Source: JAIBJN01 sp963775625 (GTDB taxonomy: Bacteria; Actinomycetota; Thermoleophilia; Gaiellales; Gaiellaceae). From it: a stretch of DNA of 64,000 bases. The notes below the pieces were generated by a model. It was not told the DNA's origin. It made no database searches and worked only from the letters and a program-made list of their open reading frames with translations. The position numbers were made by a program, and so were the translations under genes. Positions 27,083 through 36,619 of this stretch are shown here, piece after piece; the stretch's first letter is position 1, and every line of letters begins with the position of its first letter. The stretch covers positions 186,001-250,000 of the forward strand of contig CAVZJM010000002.1 of assembly GCA_963775625.1 (NCBI GenBank). The letters are read 5' to 3'.

Positions 27083-28151
27083 CGGCGGGGATGCTCAGGC
27101 GCGGGCCGTAGAGGTCGGCGGCGTTCTCGTGCAGGACCCTGGCGCGCCAGGCCTCGGGCAGTCGCTTCAGCATGAAGTCGGGGTCGTCGAAGTCCCAGTG
27201 GGGATAGTCGGAGGCGAAGCAGAGGTTGTCGGGCGCGCCGGCGGCCTCGAGCATCTCGAAGAGGAGATCGTCGCGGCCGTCGGTGTGCTCGAGCGGCTGC
27301 GTCGAGAAGCGGACGTGCTCGCGCGCGACCTCGCTCGGCTTGCGCTCGAGCCACGGCACCTCGCTCCTGAGCGCGCGCCAGTTCGTGTCGAGGCGCCAGA
27401 GCATGCCCGGGAGCCACGCGACGCCGCCTTCGATGAGGAGCACCTTGAGGGTCGGCAGCCGCTCGAACGTCCCGTGGCAGAGGAGCGAGACGAGGTGCGA
27501 CATCGTCGAGCAGGCCGAGCCGAGCGTGTGCCACTCGATGTAGAAGGTGACCGGCCCGGCGCCTCCGGGCGGCGCGGCGATGCCCATGCCCTCCCCGCCG
27601 GAGTGGATGGCCACGGGCAGCCCGCACTCGGCGGCCGCCTCGAAGATGGGGAGGTAGCGCGGCTCGCCGTACGGCCGGTCGGCGCCGCCGCAGAGGAGCA
27701 CGTGGACGAACCGCTCGTCCTCGGCCGCACGGCGGATCTCCGCCGCGGCCGCCTGGGGATCCTGCGCCGGGCAGAGGATGGAGGCGCGCAGACGCGGCTC
27801 GGCGTCGAGCCAGCGCTCGCGGAGCCACTCGTTGTGCGCCCGCGCGAGCTCGGCGGCGCGGTACGGGCTCGGCATCAGGGAGACGAGCACTGCGTCGTCG
27901 CCGTTGAGCACGCCGAGGTCGGTGCCGCTCGGGTCGAGCAGCTCACGGCGCACCGCCTCGACGTCGGAGCCCGGCGGGCGCCCGTTCTGCTCGACGTCCT
28001 GCCGGAACCACGAGGACGGATGCGCCCAGGAGTACCCCGGCAGCCCGAGCGACGGCCCCTGCGCGCGGAACCAGTCGCGCTGGGCGGGGTCGACGTAGGC
28101 GAGCAGCTCCTCGGGGTCGGCGATCTGCGGGTGGATGTCGCAGTCGATCAC
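27075..28151 (-). CDS. Amidohydrolase_2 family metal-dependent hydrolase (ACMSD-like)
   Basis: This 358-residue TIM-barrel protein starts with MIDCDIHPQ, the 'D-x-D-x-H' variant of the first metal motif, and keeps a central histidine (LPVAIHSGGEG) and a late aspartate (CFASDYPHWDFDDPDF). This is the ACMSD/amidohydrolase_2 group, which includes decarboxylases and hydrolases of aromatic or ring-cleavage acids. It overlaps the Rieske gene downstream by 8 bases. The start codon region is shared with the beta-lactamase-like gene on the other strand (34-base gap when that gene starts at 28186). Confidence 0.85.
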   Translation of the reverse strand: MIDCDIHPQIADPEELLAYVDPAQRDWFRAQGPSLGLPGYSWAHPSSWFRQDVEQNGRPPGSDVEAVRRELLDPSGTDLGVLNGDDAVLVSLMPSPYRAAELARAHNEWLRERWLDAEPRLRASILCPAQDPQAAAAEIRRAAEDERFVHVLLCGGADRPYGEPRYLPIFEAAAECGLPVAIHSGGEGMGIAAPPGGAGPVTFYIEWHTLGSACSTMSHLVSLLCHGTFERLPTLKVLLIEGGVAWLPGMLWRLDTNWRALRSEVPWLERKPSEVAREHVRFSTQPLEHTDGRDDLLFEMLEAAGAPDNLCFASDYPHWDFDDPDFMLKRLPEAWRARVLHENAADLYGPRLSIPAVE

Positions 28152-28185
28152 GATTCCACAGTATCGGGCCTATGATCGCCTCGTC

Positions 28186-29736
28186 GTGGCCATCGACGGA
28201 CTCAGGGCCTACGTCGAGGAGCTCCTGGCCCAGCAGGGCCTCCCCGGCCTCGCGCTGGCGGTAACGAACCGGGAAACGCTGCTCACCTCGGAGTCGTTCG
28301 GTCTCGCCAACCTGGACGCCGGGACGCCGGTGAGTCGGGGGACGTACTTCGAGTTCGGCTCAATCGGCAAGACGTTCACGGCCGTCCTGCTCCTGCAGAT
28401 GCGGGACGAGGGGCTGGTCGACCTCGCCGAGCCGGTGAGCCGCTACCTCCCCTGGTTCGAGGTCAGGTCCAAGTACGAGCCGATCACGATGCGCCACCTG
28501 CTCACGCACACGAGCGGGCTGATGACGGGCGCCGACCTGAGCTCGAATTCGCGCTACGACGTGTGGGCGCTGCGCGAGACCGAGGTCGGCTTCGCTCCTG
28601 GCAGCCGCTACCTCTATTCGAACGTGGGCTATCAGGCCCTCGGCTTCGTCGTCGAAGAGCTCACCGGGAGTCGATATGCCGAGGCTCTCCGGACACGCAT
28701 CCTGGAGCCGCTCGGTCTCGAGGCCATCGACCCCGAGATCACCAACGATGGCCGTCACCGGCTCGCCGTTGCTTACGAGCGGCGCTACGACGACCGCCCG
28801 GCGCGGCGCACCGATCCCTGGGTGCCCGCGCCGTGGCTCGAGACGGGGACGGGCGACGGGTCGCAGGCGGGGACGATCGAGGATCTCGCGGCCTACCTAC
28901 GGATGCTCCTGAACCGTGTGGAGGGCGTCCTCTCGCCGGAGTCGTTCGAGCTCATGACGACTCCGGCGATCGAGGCGGACGACGGCTGGTGGTACGGCCT
29001 CGGCCTCGACCTCCGCGAGCGCGATGGCAGGCGGGAGATCCGGCACGGCGGCTCGATGCCCGGGTTCGGAACGACGATGCTAGGCGACCTCGACTCGGGG
29101 CTGGGGGTCGCCGTAGGCGTGAACGCGACCGACGAGCAGGACCTCACGGAAGGGGTCGCCGAGGCGATCCTCGACCTCTACCGCGACGCCATACACCCTC
29201 GCGTCCGTGATCCACTGGTGGTCGAGGAGGCGGCGGACTACGCGGGCGTGTACGTGGGCGACACCGGTCGCCTCGAGGTCGACGCGAAGGGCGATCACCT
29301 CTTCCTCGACGGAGAGCCGCTCGAGCCCCGACGCGGCGATCGCTTCCTCGCCGGCCGTCCCGACCTCTCCCTCTACTTCCTCCGCTTCCGCCGCGACGAT
29401 GGGCGGGTCGTGGCGGCCGTGCACGGAGGCGACGTCTACGGTCGCGAGGGAGTCCCGTCATCGACGCCTTCCGCCCCTCCCGAGCAGTGGAGCGCCTACC
29501 CCGGGCACTACCGGGCCTACAACCCCTGGTACTCGAACTTCCGCATCGTGCTGCGAGGAGGCGAGCTGCTCGCGATCTTCCCCTGGGGCATGGAGCTGAC
29601 GCTCGAGCCGCTCCCGGACGGGAGCTTCCGCGTCGGCGACGAGTGGTCGCCGGAGCGCATGCGCTTCGACGCGCTGGTCGACGGCCGCGCGCTGGTGGTC
29701 GACTTCACCGGCGAGCGGTTCTACCGGCTTCGCTAG
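28186..29736 (+). CDS. Serine beta-lactamase-fold hydrolase (class C/esterase-like)
   Basis: This 516-residue protein has the penicillin-binding/class C motifs: S-x-x-K in FGSIGKTFTA, Y-x-N in YLYSNVGYQALG, and a third-motif equivalent HGGSMPGF. The first ~340 residues form this domain; a C-terminal beta-rich region of ~150 residues follows. There is no signal peptide, which argues against a periplasmic beta-lactamase and for a cytoplasmic esterase or D-aminopeptidase-like enzyme. I chose GTG 28186 because the longer ATG start at 28135 would run into the divergent amidohydrolase gene. Its stop shares a CTAG with the stop of the converging CocE gene. Confidence 0.85.
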   Translation: MAIDGLRAYVEELLAQQGLPGLALAVTNRETLLTSESFGLANLDAGTPVSRGTYFEFGSIGKTFTAVLLLQMRDEGLVDLAEPVSRYLPWFEVRSKYEPITMRHLLTHTSGLMTGADLSSNSRYDVWALRETEVGFAPGSRYLYSNVGYQALGFVVEELTGSRYAEALRTRILEPLGLEAIDPEITNDGRHRLAVAYERRYDDRPARRTDPWVPAPWLETGTGDGSQAGTIEDLAAYLRMLLNRVEGVLSPESFELMTTPAIEADDGWWYGLGLDLRERDGRREIRHGGSMPGFGTTMLGDLDSGLGVAVGVNATDEQDLTEGVAEAILDLYRDAIHPRVRDPLVVEEAADYAGVYVGDTGRLEVDAKGDHLFLDGEPLEPRRGDRFLAGRPDLSLYFLRFRRDDGRVVAAVHGGDVYGREGVPSSTPSAPPEQWSAYPGHYRAYNPWYSNFRIVLRGGELLAIFPWGMELTLEPLPDGSFRVGDEWSPERMRFDALVDGRALVVDFTGERFYRLR

Positions 29737-31724
29737 ACCCCTTCGCGCAGAAACCGGTGCGACCAGGTGCGCGTGAAGATGCGGGTGGTGCGCTCGTAGA
29801 CCTCCAGCATGGTCGTCACGTGGAAGGCCTCCGCGTCGGAGGTCATCGCGCTCGTCACCTCCGAGCGCATGCTCCAGTCGCCGCGGCCCATGCCCGACGC
29901 GGCGTGGAAGCGCACCTCGGCGGAAAGCGGATCGCCCTCGCGGATCGAGTAGACCGTGTGACTCGTGTCGGAGGTCTCGAGGTCGATGTCGACGAGCCGC
30001 TGCGAGCCGCCGAGGTCCCAGTCGAAGACCTGCTCGACGAGCCCGGTGGCGAGGTCGCGGCGGATGGAGCGCCCCTGCGGCGCGCCGGCGACCGCCTCGA
30101 CCTCGATCCGCGCCGACTGCTCGGGCTCGCCGAAGTCGGGCAGCTCGGCGTCCTCCGGCCGCAGCGGGCGTTCCGGCAGCTCGACGCTCCCCGAGAAGAG
30201 CGTGAGCGTCACCGGCTCCGGCGAGGGCCAGGCCCAGGGCCAGTACGTCGGCGAGACGGCGAAGCGCAGGCGGTGGCCGGCCGGCACGGAGTACGCCATG
30301 ACGTCCAGCGGCACCCGCACCTCGTAGCGCCGGCCGGGCTCGAGCGGCTCGGGGTGCTCGTGGCTCTCGCGGTGCGTGAGGTTCAGGAGCCCGCGCGTGA
30401 CGAGCGCCGACGTGCCGTCCGGAAAGACGTCGCAGAGCCGCACGGCGACCAGCGCGTTCGGCCGGTCGACCGCCAGCTCCAGCGTCGCCTCCGGCAGCCC
30501 GAGGATCTCCAGCGGCTCCGCCAGCGGCTCGGAGTCGAACGTGAGCGAGAGCGCGTCGTCGGGCCGCTGGTCGCCGGCGAGGTCGGCCGACTGACCCTCT
30601 GCCGTCCAGACGCCGGCCTCGGTCCCGCACGACTGCACCCCCAGGAGCTCGCGCGGCTCCGCGAGCGGCAGCTCCCAGAGGCGGCCGGTGACCCGCGGCG
30701 ACGGCCACTGCTCCTCGGCCACCCAGCGCCCCGGCCGCACGTCGTACACGGGCTGTGGCTCGACCGAGTCCTGCATCCAGACGCGCAGCATCGGCTCGGC
30801 CATGACGCCGGTGTCGATGCCCTTCAGCCAGTGGTCGAACCAGCGCACCGACTCCTGCAGGAAGCCGACCGACGGCCCCGGGGAGGCCTGCTCGGGGAAG
30901 TCGTGCGCCCAGGGCCCGATGATGCCCTTGCGCGGGCCGGAGAGCCCGGCCAGGAGCCGCGGCACCGCGTTCGTGTACCCGTCCACGAACCCGCCGACCG
31001 CGTAGACGGCGCACTCGATGTCGGAGTAGTCCTCGCACACCGAGCCGTGCTTCCAGTAGGCGTCGCGCCTCTGGTGGCCGAGCCAGTGCTCGATCCACGG
31101 CTGCAGCGTCTCGAGCCGCTCCAGCCATGCCTCGTGCCAGCCCTCGCCGTAGAGGCGCGGGTCGGGCGGGCGGGCGTTCCAGGTGAGCATCGACGAGGCC
31201 CAGTGGAGCATGTCGAGGGCGAGGACGCAGCCGCCGCGATAGTGGACGTCGTCGGCGTAGCGGTCGTCCGTCGAGCACATGGTCATGATCGCCCCGAGCC
31301 CCGGCGGCCGGAGCGCCGCGATCTGGAGCGAGTTGAAGCCGCCCCAGGAGATGCCCCAGAGCCCGAGCTTCCCGTCGCACCAGGGCTGCTCGCGGATCCA
31401 CTCGAGGATCTCGAGCGCGTCGTCCTGTTCCTGCGGCGCGTACTCGTCGGTGAGGATGCCGTCCGAGTCGCCGGTGCCGCGCATGTCCACCCGCACGGCC
31501 GCGTAGCCGAACCCGGCCAGATACGGCTGGCGCTGAGAGTCTCGGGTGGCGGTGCCGTCCACCTTCCGGTACGGCAGGTACTCCACGATCGCCGGCACGG
31601 GATCCGCCTCGGCATCCTCCGGGAGCCAGATCCGCGCCGCGAGACGCGTGCCGTCGGAGAGGTGCAGCCAGGTGTTTTCGATCTCCCGTACCCGGCGGGG
31701 GAAGTCGGTGCGGACGCGCGCCAC
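29733..31724 (-). CDS. CocE/NonD-family alpha/beta hydrolase (X-Pro dipeptidyl-peptidase-like)
   Basis: The 663-residue protein begins at a GTG that shares a base with the last stop of the pseudogene upstream (TAGTG). It has the CocE fold: VEYLPYRK, the oxyanion-side VDMRGTGDSDG, the nucleophile serine in GISWGGFNSLQ, a later aspartate region, and the histidine in GPWAHDFPE, then a jelly-roll C-terminal domain. CocE relatives hydrolyse esters (cocaine) or amides (X-Pro peptides, acylases). The frame is also open upstream into the pseudogene, but those codons do not resemble the family, so I start at 31724. It was probably co-transcribed with the lost dehydrogenase. Confidence 0.87.
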   Translation of the reverse strand: MARVRTDFPRRVREIENTWLHLSDGTRLAARIWLPEDAEADPVPAIVEYLPYRKVDGTATRDSQRQPYLAGFGYAAVRVDMRGTGDSDGILTDEYAPQEQDDALEILEWIREQPWCDGKLGLWGISWGGFNSLQIAALRPPGLGAIMTMCSTDDRYADDVHYRGGCVLALDMLHWASSMLTWNARPPDPRLYGEGWHEAWLERLETLQPWIEHWLGHQRRDAYWKHGSVCEDYSDIECAVYAVGGFVDGYTNAVPRLLAGLSGPRKGIIGPWAHDFPEQASPGPSVGFLQESVRWFDHWLKGIDTGVMAEPMLRVWMQDSVEPQPVYDVRPGRWVAEEQWPSPRVTGRLWELPLAEPRELLGVQSCGTEAGVWTAEGQSADLAGDQRPDDALSLTFDSEPLAEPLEILGLPEATLELAVDRPNALVAVRLCDVFPDGTSALVTRGLLNLTHRESHEHPEPLEPGRRYEVRVPLDVMAYSVPAGHRLRFAVSPTYWPWAWPSPEPVTLTLFSGSVELPERPLRPEDAELPDFGEPEQSARIEVEAVAGAPQGRSIRRDLATGLVEQVFDWDLGGSQRLVDIDLETSDTSHTVYSIREGDPLSAEVRFHAASGMGRGDWSMRSEVTSAMTSDAEAFHVTTMLEVYERTTRIFTRTWSHRFLREGV

Positions 31725-33844
31725 TACGGCGATCGGCGACGGACTCGAGCACGAGCCGCTCCCGCGCGTACGGGAGCGGGAGCGCGGGATTCTCCGAGTC
31801 GATCTCCCGCGCAAGCCGGTGCCCGTCGAAGATCGCCTCGGCCGATGATGCGCGGGGCGACGCAGTCGCCGATGCGGTAGAGGCCCTCGATGCTGCTCGG
31901 CGCGCAGCGCGTCCTCGTCGCGCATGAGCTCGAGGTAGAGCTCTTCGTTCGAGAGGCGCTGCGTGACGAGCACGACCCCGTCGGCCTCGAGCTCGAACGG
32001 CTCTCCGTGCTCGTCGGTTGACCCCGCACTCCGCCCTCGCTGATCTCCGGTGAGCAGCGACGCCGGCGCGCTGGCCGATACCGACGTCGTGGAGATGCTG
32101 GCGCAGGAGCGGCCCCTCGAGCGACTCGTCCGCAAAGCTGGCGACGCGCTTGTGCAGGCGTGACGAGCTCGACCAAGTGCCCTCGCCGGCTAGGAGCTCG
32201 GCGATACCGGCGGCCATGAAGTACCCCTCGCCGTCGAAGACAACGATGCGCTAGCCGGGCGGGGCGCTTGCCCTCGAGCATCACCTGCTCCGGCGTGAGG
32301 ACGTGGGGCAGCGACGCGTCGGCAGCCGGGAATCGGATCGTGGGTGAGCGACGTTGACCCGTTCCGGCGACCAGCGGGCACCCGTCGCGACGACGACGAG
32401 CTCGGCCCCGTACTCGCGCACGTCCTGCGCGGAGAGCAGGGCGCCCGAGCAGCACCTCGACGTTCCCGAGCTTGTCGAGCTGGACGGCGGCGCCAGTTGA
32501 GCACGCGGCCCCATTCGCCCAGGCCAGGAAGGCGCGTGATCCAGCGCATGATCCCGCCGATATCGGCCTCGGCGTCGACGAGGTGGACGCGGCGGAAGCC
32601 GCGCTTGCCGAGAACGATCGCGCACTCCATGCCCGCCGGGCCCGGCGCCGACGACGAGCACGTCGCGGTTGCCGAGTTGGCGGTCGGCTCGAAGCGCTCC
32701 GGGTGCCAGCCGCGACGGTACTCCTCGCCCGCCGTGGCGTTCTGGGTGCAGCCGATGTGGTTGCCGCTCCTCGGCCTTCGATGACGCACACGTTGCAGCC
32801 GATGCACTCGCGCATCTCGCCGTAACGGCCTTCCTCGATCTTCTTCGGTAGGAAGGGGTCGGCGATCGACGGTCGCGCGGCCCCGATCAGGTCCCAGCGC
32901 CGCGTGCGAATGATCTCGGCCATGCGGTCGGGGCTCGTGAGCCGCCCGACGCCAACTATCGGCTTCGCCGTCGCCTCGCGCACGCGCCCGGTCCACTCGA
33001 GCTGGTAGCCCTCCTGGAAGAAGCGGGAGGTCCGGAGTCCTTCGACCACTCGGTAATCGAGCCGACGTTCACGTCCCAGAGATCGACGAGCTGGTCGGCG
33101 AGCGCGGACGAACTCCAGCCCCTCGTCGAACTCGACGCCGGCGGGCCCTAACGCCTCCACGCAGAAACGAACCGCGATCGCGCAGTCATCACCCACCGCC
33201 TCGCTGCACGACCTCGAGCGTCTCGAGCCAGAAGCGCGCGCGGTTCTCGAGCGAGCCTCCGTACTAGTCCGTGCGCTTGTTGTAGAAGGTCGAAAGGAAC
33301 TGAAGCGGCAGGTAGCTGTGGCCGCCGTAGACGTAGACGATGTCGAAGCCGCCGTCGCGCGAGCGGCGGGCCGCTCGCACCCAGTCCTCGTGCATGCGCC
33401 GGATGTCTGCGAGCTCCATCGTCTTGGGCACGACGTGCGTCTAGTAGTCGCTGGCGAGCTGGGACGGCGCCATTGCCGGCTACCCGCGACTGGCGCGTTG
33501 CCCGCGTGGCCGCCCCGTGAATCAGCTCGATCCCGGCGAGCGACGTCGAAGCGATGAGCCTCGTCGGCCATGAGCGCGAGATTGGCGCGACGTCCTCGTC
33601 GCCCGAGACGCGCTGGGATGTAAGGCGACCGGCCAGTAGTCGGAGTCGAGGCGACGAGGGCGTACTCCGTGCAGACCGCCGCCCAGCCACCTTCGGCCTT
33701 CATCGCCCGGAACCACGCCTGCGAGCCGGGCTTCTCCTGCCGAACCCGGTGCAGTGGGGCACCAGCGTAGAAGCGGTTCCGGAGCGTCTTCGGGCCGATC
33801 TGCACGGGCTCGAAGAGGATGTCATGGCGGGGATCGCGCGGCAT
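31724..33844 (-). pseudogene. Decayed full-length TMADH-like flavin dehydrogenase
   Basis: Pieces in all three frames match the intact paralogue at 43392-45473 from its first to its last residues: PRDPRHDILFEPVQIGPK, GFDIVYVYGGHSYLP, FFQEGYQLEWTGRVREATAK, CIGCNVC, CTQNATAGEEYRRGWHPERF, YGAELVVVATGARW, LEADGVVLVTQRL and AIFDGHRLAREID. I count at least ten frame changes in both directions and three in-frame stops (at 32251-32253, 33264-33266 and 33441-33443), two of them GAG to TAG. Length (2,121 bp) is close to the intact copy (2,082 bp), so there has been no large deletion. The start ATG overlaps on the other strand with the region before the TPP-enzyme gene. Confidence 0.85.
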
Positions 33845-33866
33845 GGGCCTGGATAGGATCGCTGCT

Positions 33867-35468
33867 GTGGCCCAGACGGTCAAAGCGCATACGGGCGGGA
33901 GGCTCGTCGCGGAAAGCCTCGAGGCGCTCGGCGCCGAGGTCGCTTTCGGCGTGCCGGGGATCCACGCGCTGGCGATCTGGGACGGTCTTCGGACGAGCTC
34001 GATCGCCGCGATCGGACTCCGGACCGAGCTCTCGGCCGGCTTCGCCGCGGACGGCTACGCGCGCACGAGCGGCCGGCCGGCGCCCCTGCTCCTCTCCACC
34101 GGCCCGGGCGCGCTGATCTCGCTGGCCGCGCTGATGGAAGCGGCCAGCGCCCACGTCCCGGTGGTGGCGATCGCGAGTCAGATCCCGCGCGACCTGATCG
34201 GCGCCGGGCGCGGTTTCCTGCACGAGCTCTCCGACCAGAAGGCCTCCTTCGAGCCGGTGGTGAAGTGGACCGCCCGCGCAGAGGCCGCCGAGGAGATCCC
34301 CGAGCTGCTCGCCGAGGCCTGGCGCCGGGCGCGGACTCCGCCGAGCGGGCCGGTGTTCCTGGAAATCCCTGTCGACCTGCTGGCCGAGGAGACCGCGGCG
34401 CCGGTCGGCGAGCTGGACACGACTCCGCCCGCGCCTCCACTCGCGGACGCTGCGGCGCTCGACGAGGCGGCCGCCGTACTCGCAGGCGCCGGCGCGCCGG
34501 TCGTCTGGGCGGGGGGCGGCGTGCTCCGCGCAGGCGCGTGGGACGAGCTCCGGTTGGTGGCCGAGCGCCTGGGCACGCCGGTGGCGACGACGTACATGGG
34601 CAAGGGCGCCTTCCCGGAGGACGACCCGCTCGCCCTCGGCACGGCCATGGACGAGCCGGCGTTCAAGGAGCTCCTGGGCGGAGCCGACGTCCTGCTCGCC
34701 GTCGGCACGGAGCTCGGGGCCGAGACGACGGGTCAGTACGGGCTGCGCCTCTCCGGGCGGCTCGTCCACGTCGACGCCGACCCGCGCCGCATCGGGGCGA
34801 CTTACGAGGCGCTCGGGCTCGTCGGCGATGCCCGAGCAGTGCTCGCAGCGCTGGCCGAGCGCCTGCCCGGGCCGCCGCGCGAGGATGGCCCGGCCCGCGT
34901 GGCCGCGCTCAGGCAGCAGGTCGCGCAGCGGCGCCAAGAGCCTGAGCTCGGGCTCCTGCAGACCGTCCGCGAAGCGCTCCCGCGCGACGCGGTGACCGCC
35001 TGGGACATGACCATCCTGGCGTACTGGGCGGGCGCGCACTTCCCGGTCTACGAGCCGCGCACCTTCCTCTACCCGCTCGGCTCGGGCACCCTCGGCTACG
35101 CGTGGCCCGCTGCGCTCGGCGCGTCTCTGGCCACACCTGGCCGCCGGGTGCTGGCGGTCGCCGGGGACGGCGGCTTCAACTACGGCATCGCGGAGCTGGC
35201 GGCCGCGCGTCAGTACGGGCTCGACGCCAAGCTTCTCCTGGTCGACGACGGCGGCTACGGCATCCTCCGTGAGTACCAGCGCGACCAGTTCGGGGAGACG
35301 ACCAGCGTCGACCTCGTCCAGCCCGACTTCCGAGCGCTCGCCGAGGCGTTCGGGCTTCCCGTGGTCTCCGTGCCCCCGGAGGAGCTGGCCGAAGCGCTGG
35401 CCGCCGTCTTCGCCGAGGACGGGCCGGCGGTCGTGCACGTGCCAGCGCTCCTGGAGATGTGGTCGTAG
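33867..35468 (+). CDS. Thiamine-diphosphate-dependent decarboxylase/synthase (acetolactate synthase-like)
   Basis: This ~533-residue enzyme has the three TPP-enzyme domains: N-terminal Pyr domain with the catalytic glutamate (GLRTELSAGFAADGYAR), a central Rossmann-like domain, and the PP domain with GDGGFNYG. The metal-binding asparagine that normally follows about 26 residues after GDG is an aspartate here (LLLVDDGGYG). The start, GTG 33867, follows an AGGA at good spacing; ATG 33843 is possible. It overlaps the aminotransferase gene by 10 bases. The opening (TGGRLVAESLEALGAEVAFG, then VPGIHALAIWDGL) resembles AruI, which decarboxylates a 2-oxo acid made by a partner transaminase. That match is a suggestion. 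Confidence 0.85.
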   Translation: MAQTVKAHTGGRLVAESLEALGAEVAFGVPGIHALAIWDGLRTSSIAAIGLRTELSAGFAADGYARTSGRPAPLLLSTGPGALISLAALMEAASAHVPVVAIASQIPRDLIGAGRGFLHELSDQKASFEPVVKWTARAEAAEEIPELLAEAWRRARTPPSGPVFLEIPVDLLAEETAAPVGELDTTPPAPPLADAAALDEAAAVLAGAGAPVVWAGGGVLRAGAWDELRLVAERLGTPVATTYMGKGAFPEDDPLALGTAMDEPAFKELLGGADVLLAVGTELGAETTGQYGLRLSGRLVHVDADPRRIGATYEALGLVGDARAVLAALAERLPGPPREDGPARVAALRQQVAQRRQEPELGLLQTVREALPRDAVTAWDMTILAYWAGAHFPVYEPRTFLYPLGSGTLGYAWPAALGASLATPGRRVLAVAGDGGFNYGIAELAAARQYGLDAKLLLVDDGGYGILREYQRDQFGETTSVDLVQPDFRALAEAFGLPVVSVPPEELAEALAAVFAEDGPAVVHVPALLEMWS

Positions 35469-36595
35469 TGGACTGGAGCCGCGTGGTTCGTCCGTCGCTG
35501 ATCGGCCTCGAGCCCTACCGGCCGGGCCCAAGCCTCGAGGAGCTGCAGGAGGCCTACGGGCTCGACGAGATCGTGAAGCTGAACTGGAACGAGGGCCTCG
35601 AAGGCCCGTTTCCGGGGGTCGAGGAAGCGGTCGCAGCCGAGCTCGAGCGCGCGTGGATCTACCCCGCGGAGGCCTATTCCGGTCTTCGCGAGAGCGTCGC
35701 CGGCTGGCTGGGGACGTCACCGCAGCGCATCGTCCCCGCCCACGGGATCCAGGCCCTGATCGTCACGGTCGTCCACGCGTTCCTCGAGCCCGGCGACGCA
35801 GTTGTCCTGACAACGCCGACGTACGGGCTCTACGCGACCACCAGCGCAGCCGCCGGGGCACGGGTCGTCGAGGTGCCGAACCGCGACTTCCGCCACGACG
35901 TCGACGCACTCGCGGCGGCGGCGCGCGAGCACGAGGCGCGGCTGGTCTGGCTCTGCGACCCGAACAACCCCACGGGCTCGCTGGTCACGCAGGAGGAGTG
36001 GGAGCGCCTCCTCGCCGGCATCCCCGACCGCTGCGCGATCGTCGTCGACGAGGCCTATGTCGAGTACGTCGATCCCGCGGTGCGCATCGATCGGGTGCGG
36101 AACGTCGAGGCGGGCCTTCCCGTCGTCCTCATGCGCACGTTCTCGAAGATCTTCGGGCTCGCCGGCCTCCGCCTCGGATATGCGGTCGTAGGCGAGCCGC
36201 TCGCCGAGATGATCGACGTCGTCCTGGAGCCCTTCAACGTCAACCGGGCCGCGCTGGCCGCGGGCCAGGCCAGCCTGCACCACCCCGACCTGGTCGAGAC
36301 GAGACGGCTCGCCAACGAGGCCGGCCGGGAGCGACTCGCCGAGCGCCTGCGCGAGGCCGGAGCCGAGCCGTATCCCTCGCAGGCGAACTTCGTGCTCGTC
36401 GACGTCGCGGTGGACGACGTCGCCCTCACGGAGGGGCTCGCGCGGCGCGGCTTCCTCGTCCGGGCGGGCAGCGAGTTCGGCCTCGGCGGCTGCGTCCGCA
36501 TCACCACCGGGCCGGTGCCGCTGATGGAGCGCGCGGCCCGAGAAGTGGCCGACATGCGGGGAGAACTGCTCGCCGCGGGGGCGCCTGCCGCTTGA
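35459..36595 (+). CDS. Class I/II PLP aminotransferase, HisC-like
   Basis: This 378-residue fold-type I enzyme shows DPNNPTGSL, IVVDEAYVEY, the PLP lysine in RTFSKIFGLAGLRLGY and a C-terminal arginine site (GGCVRITTG). It is closest in pattern to histidinol-phosphate aminotransferases but sits in no histidine operon. With the TPP enzyme just upstream (10-base overlap) it could transaminate an amino acid or amine to a 2-oxo acid or aldehyde for decarboxylation. Note NWNEGLEGPF where HisC has LDANENPYGP, so the substrate is likely different. Confidence 0.87.
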   Translation: MVVVDWSRVVRPSLIGLEPYRPGPSLEELQEAYGLDEIVKLNWNEGLEGPFPGVEEAVAAELERAWIYPAEAYSGLRESVAGWLGTSPQRIVPAHGIQALIVTVVHAFLEPGDAVVLTTPTYGLYATTSAAAGARVVEVPNRDFRHDVDALAAAAREHEARLVWLCDPNNPTGSLVTQEEWERLLAGIPDRCAIVVDEAYVEYVDPAVRIDRVRNVEAGLPVVLMRTFSKIFGLAGLRLGYAVVGEPLAEMIDVVLEPFNVNRAALAAGQASLHHPDLVETRRLANEAGRERLAERLREAGAEPYPSQANFVLVDVAVDDVALTEGLARRGFLVRAGSEFGLGGCVRITTGPVPLMERAAREVADMRGELLAAGAPAA

Positions 36596-36619
36596 CTTTG
36601 GCAGGGGCGGGCACGTTGA

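Noticed and set aside
28186..29736. Antibiotic-resistance beta-lactamase
   Set aside because: The motifs show the fold, but there is no signal peptide and the protein is long with an added C-terminal domain; esterase or peptidase activity is more likely.
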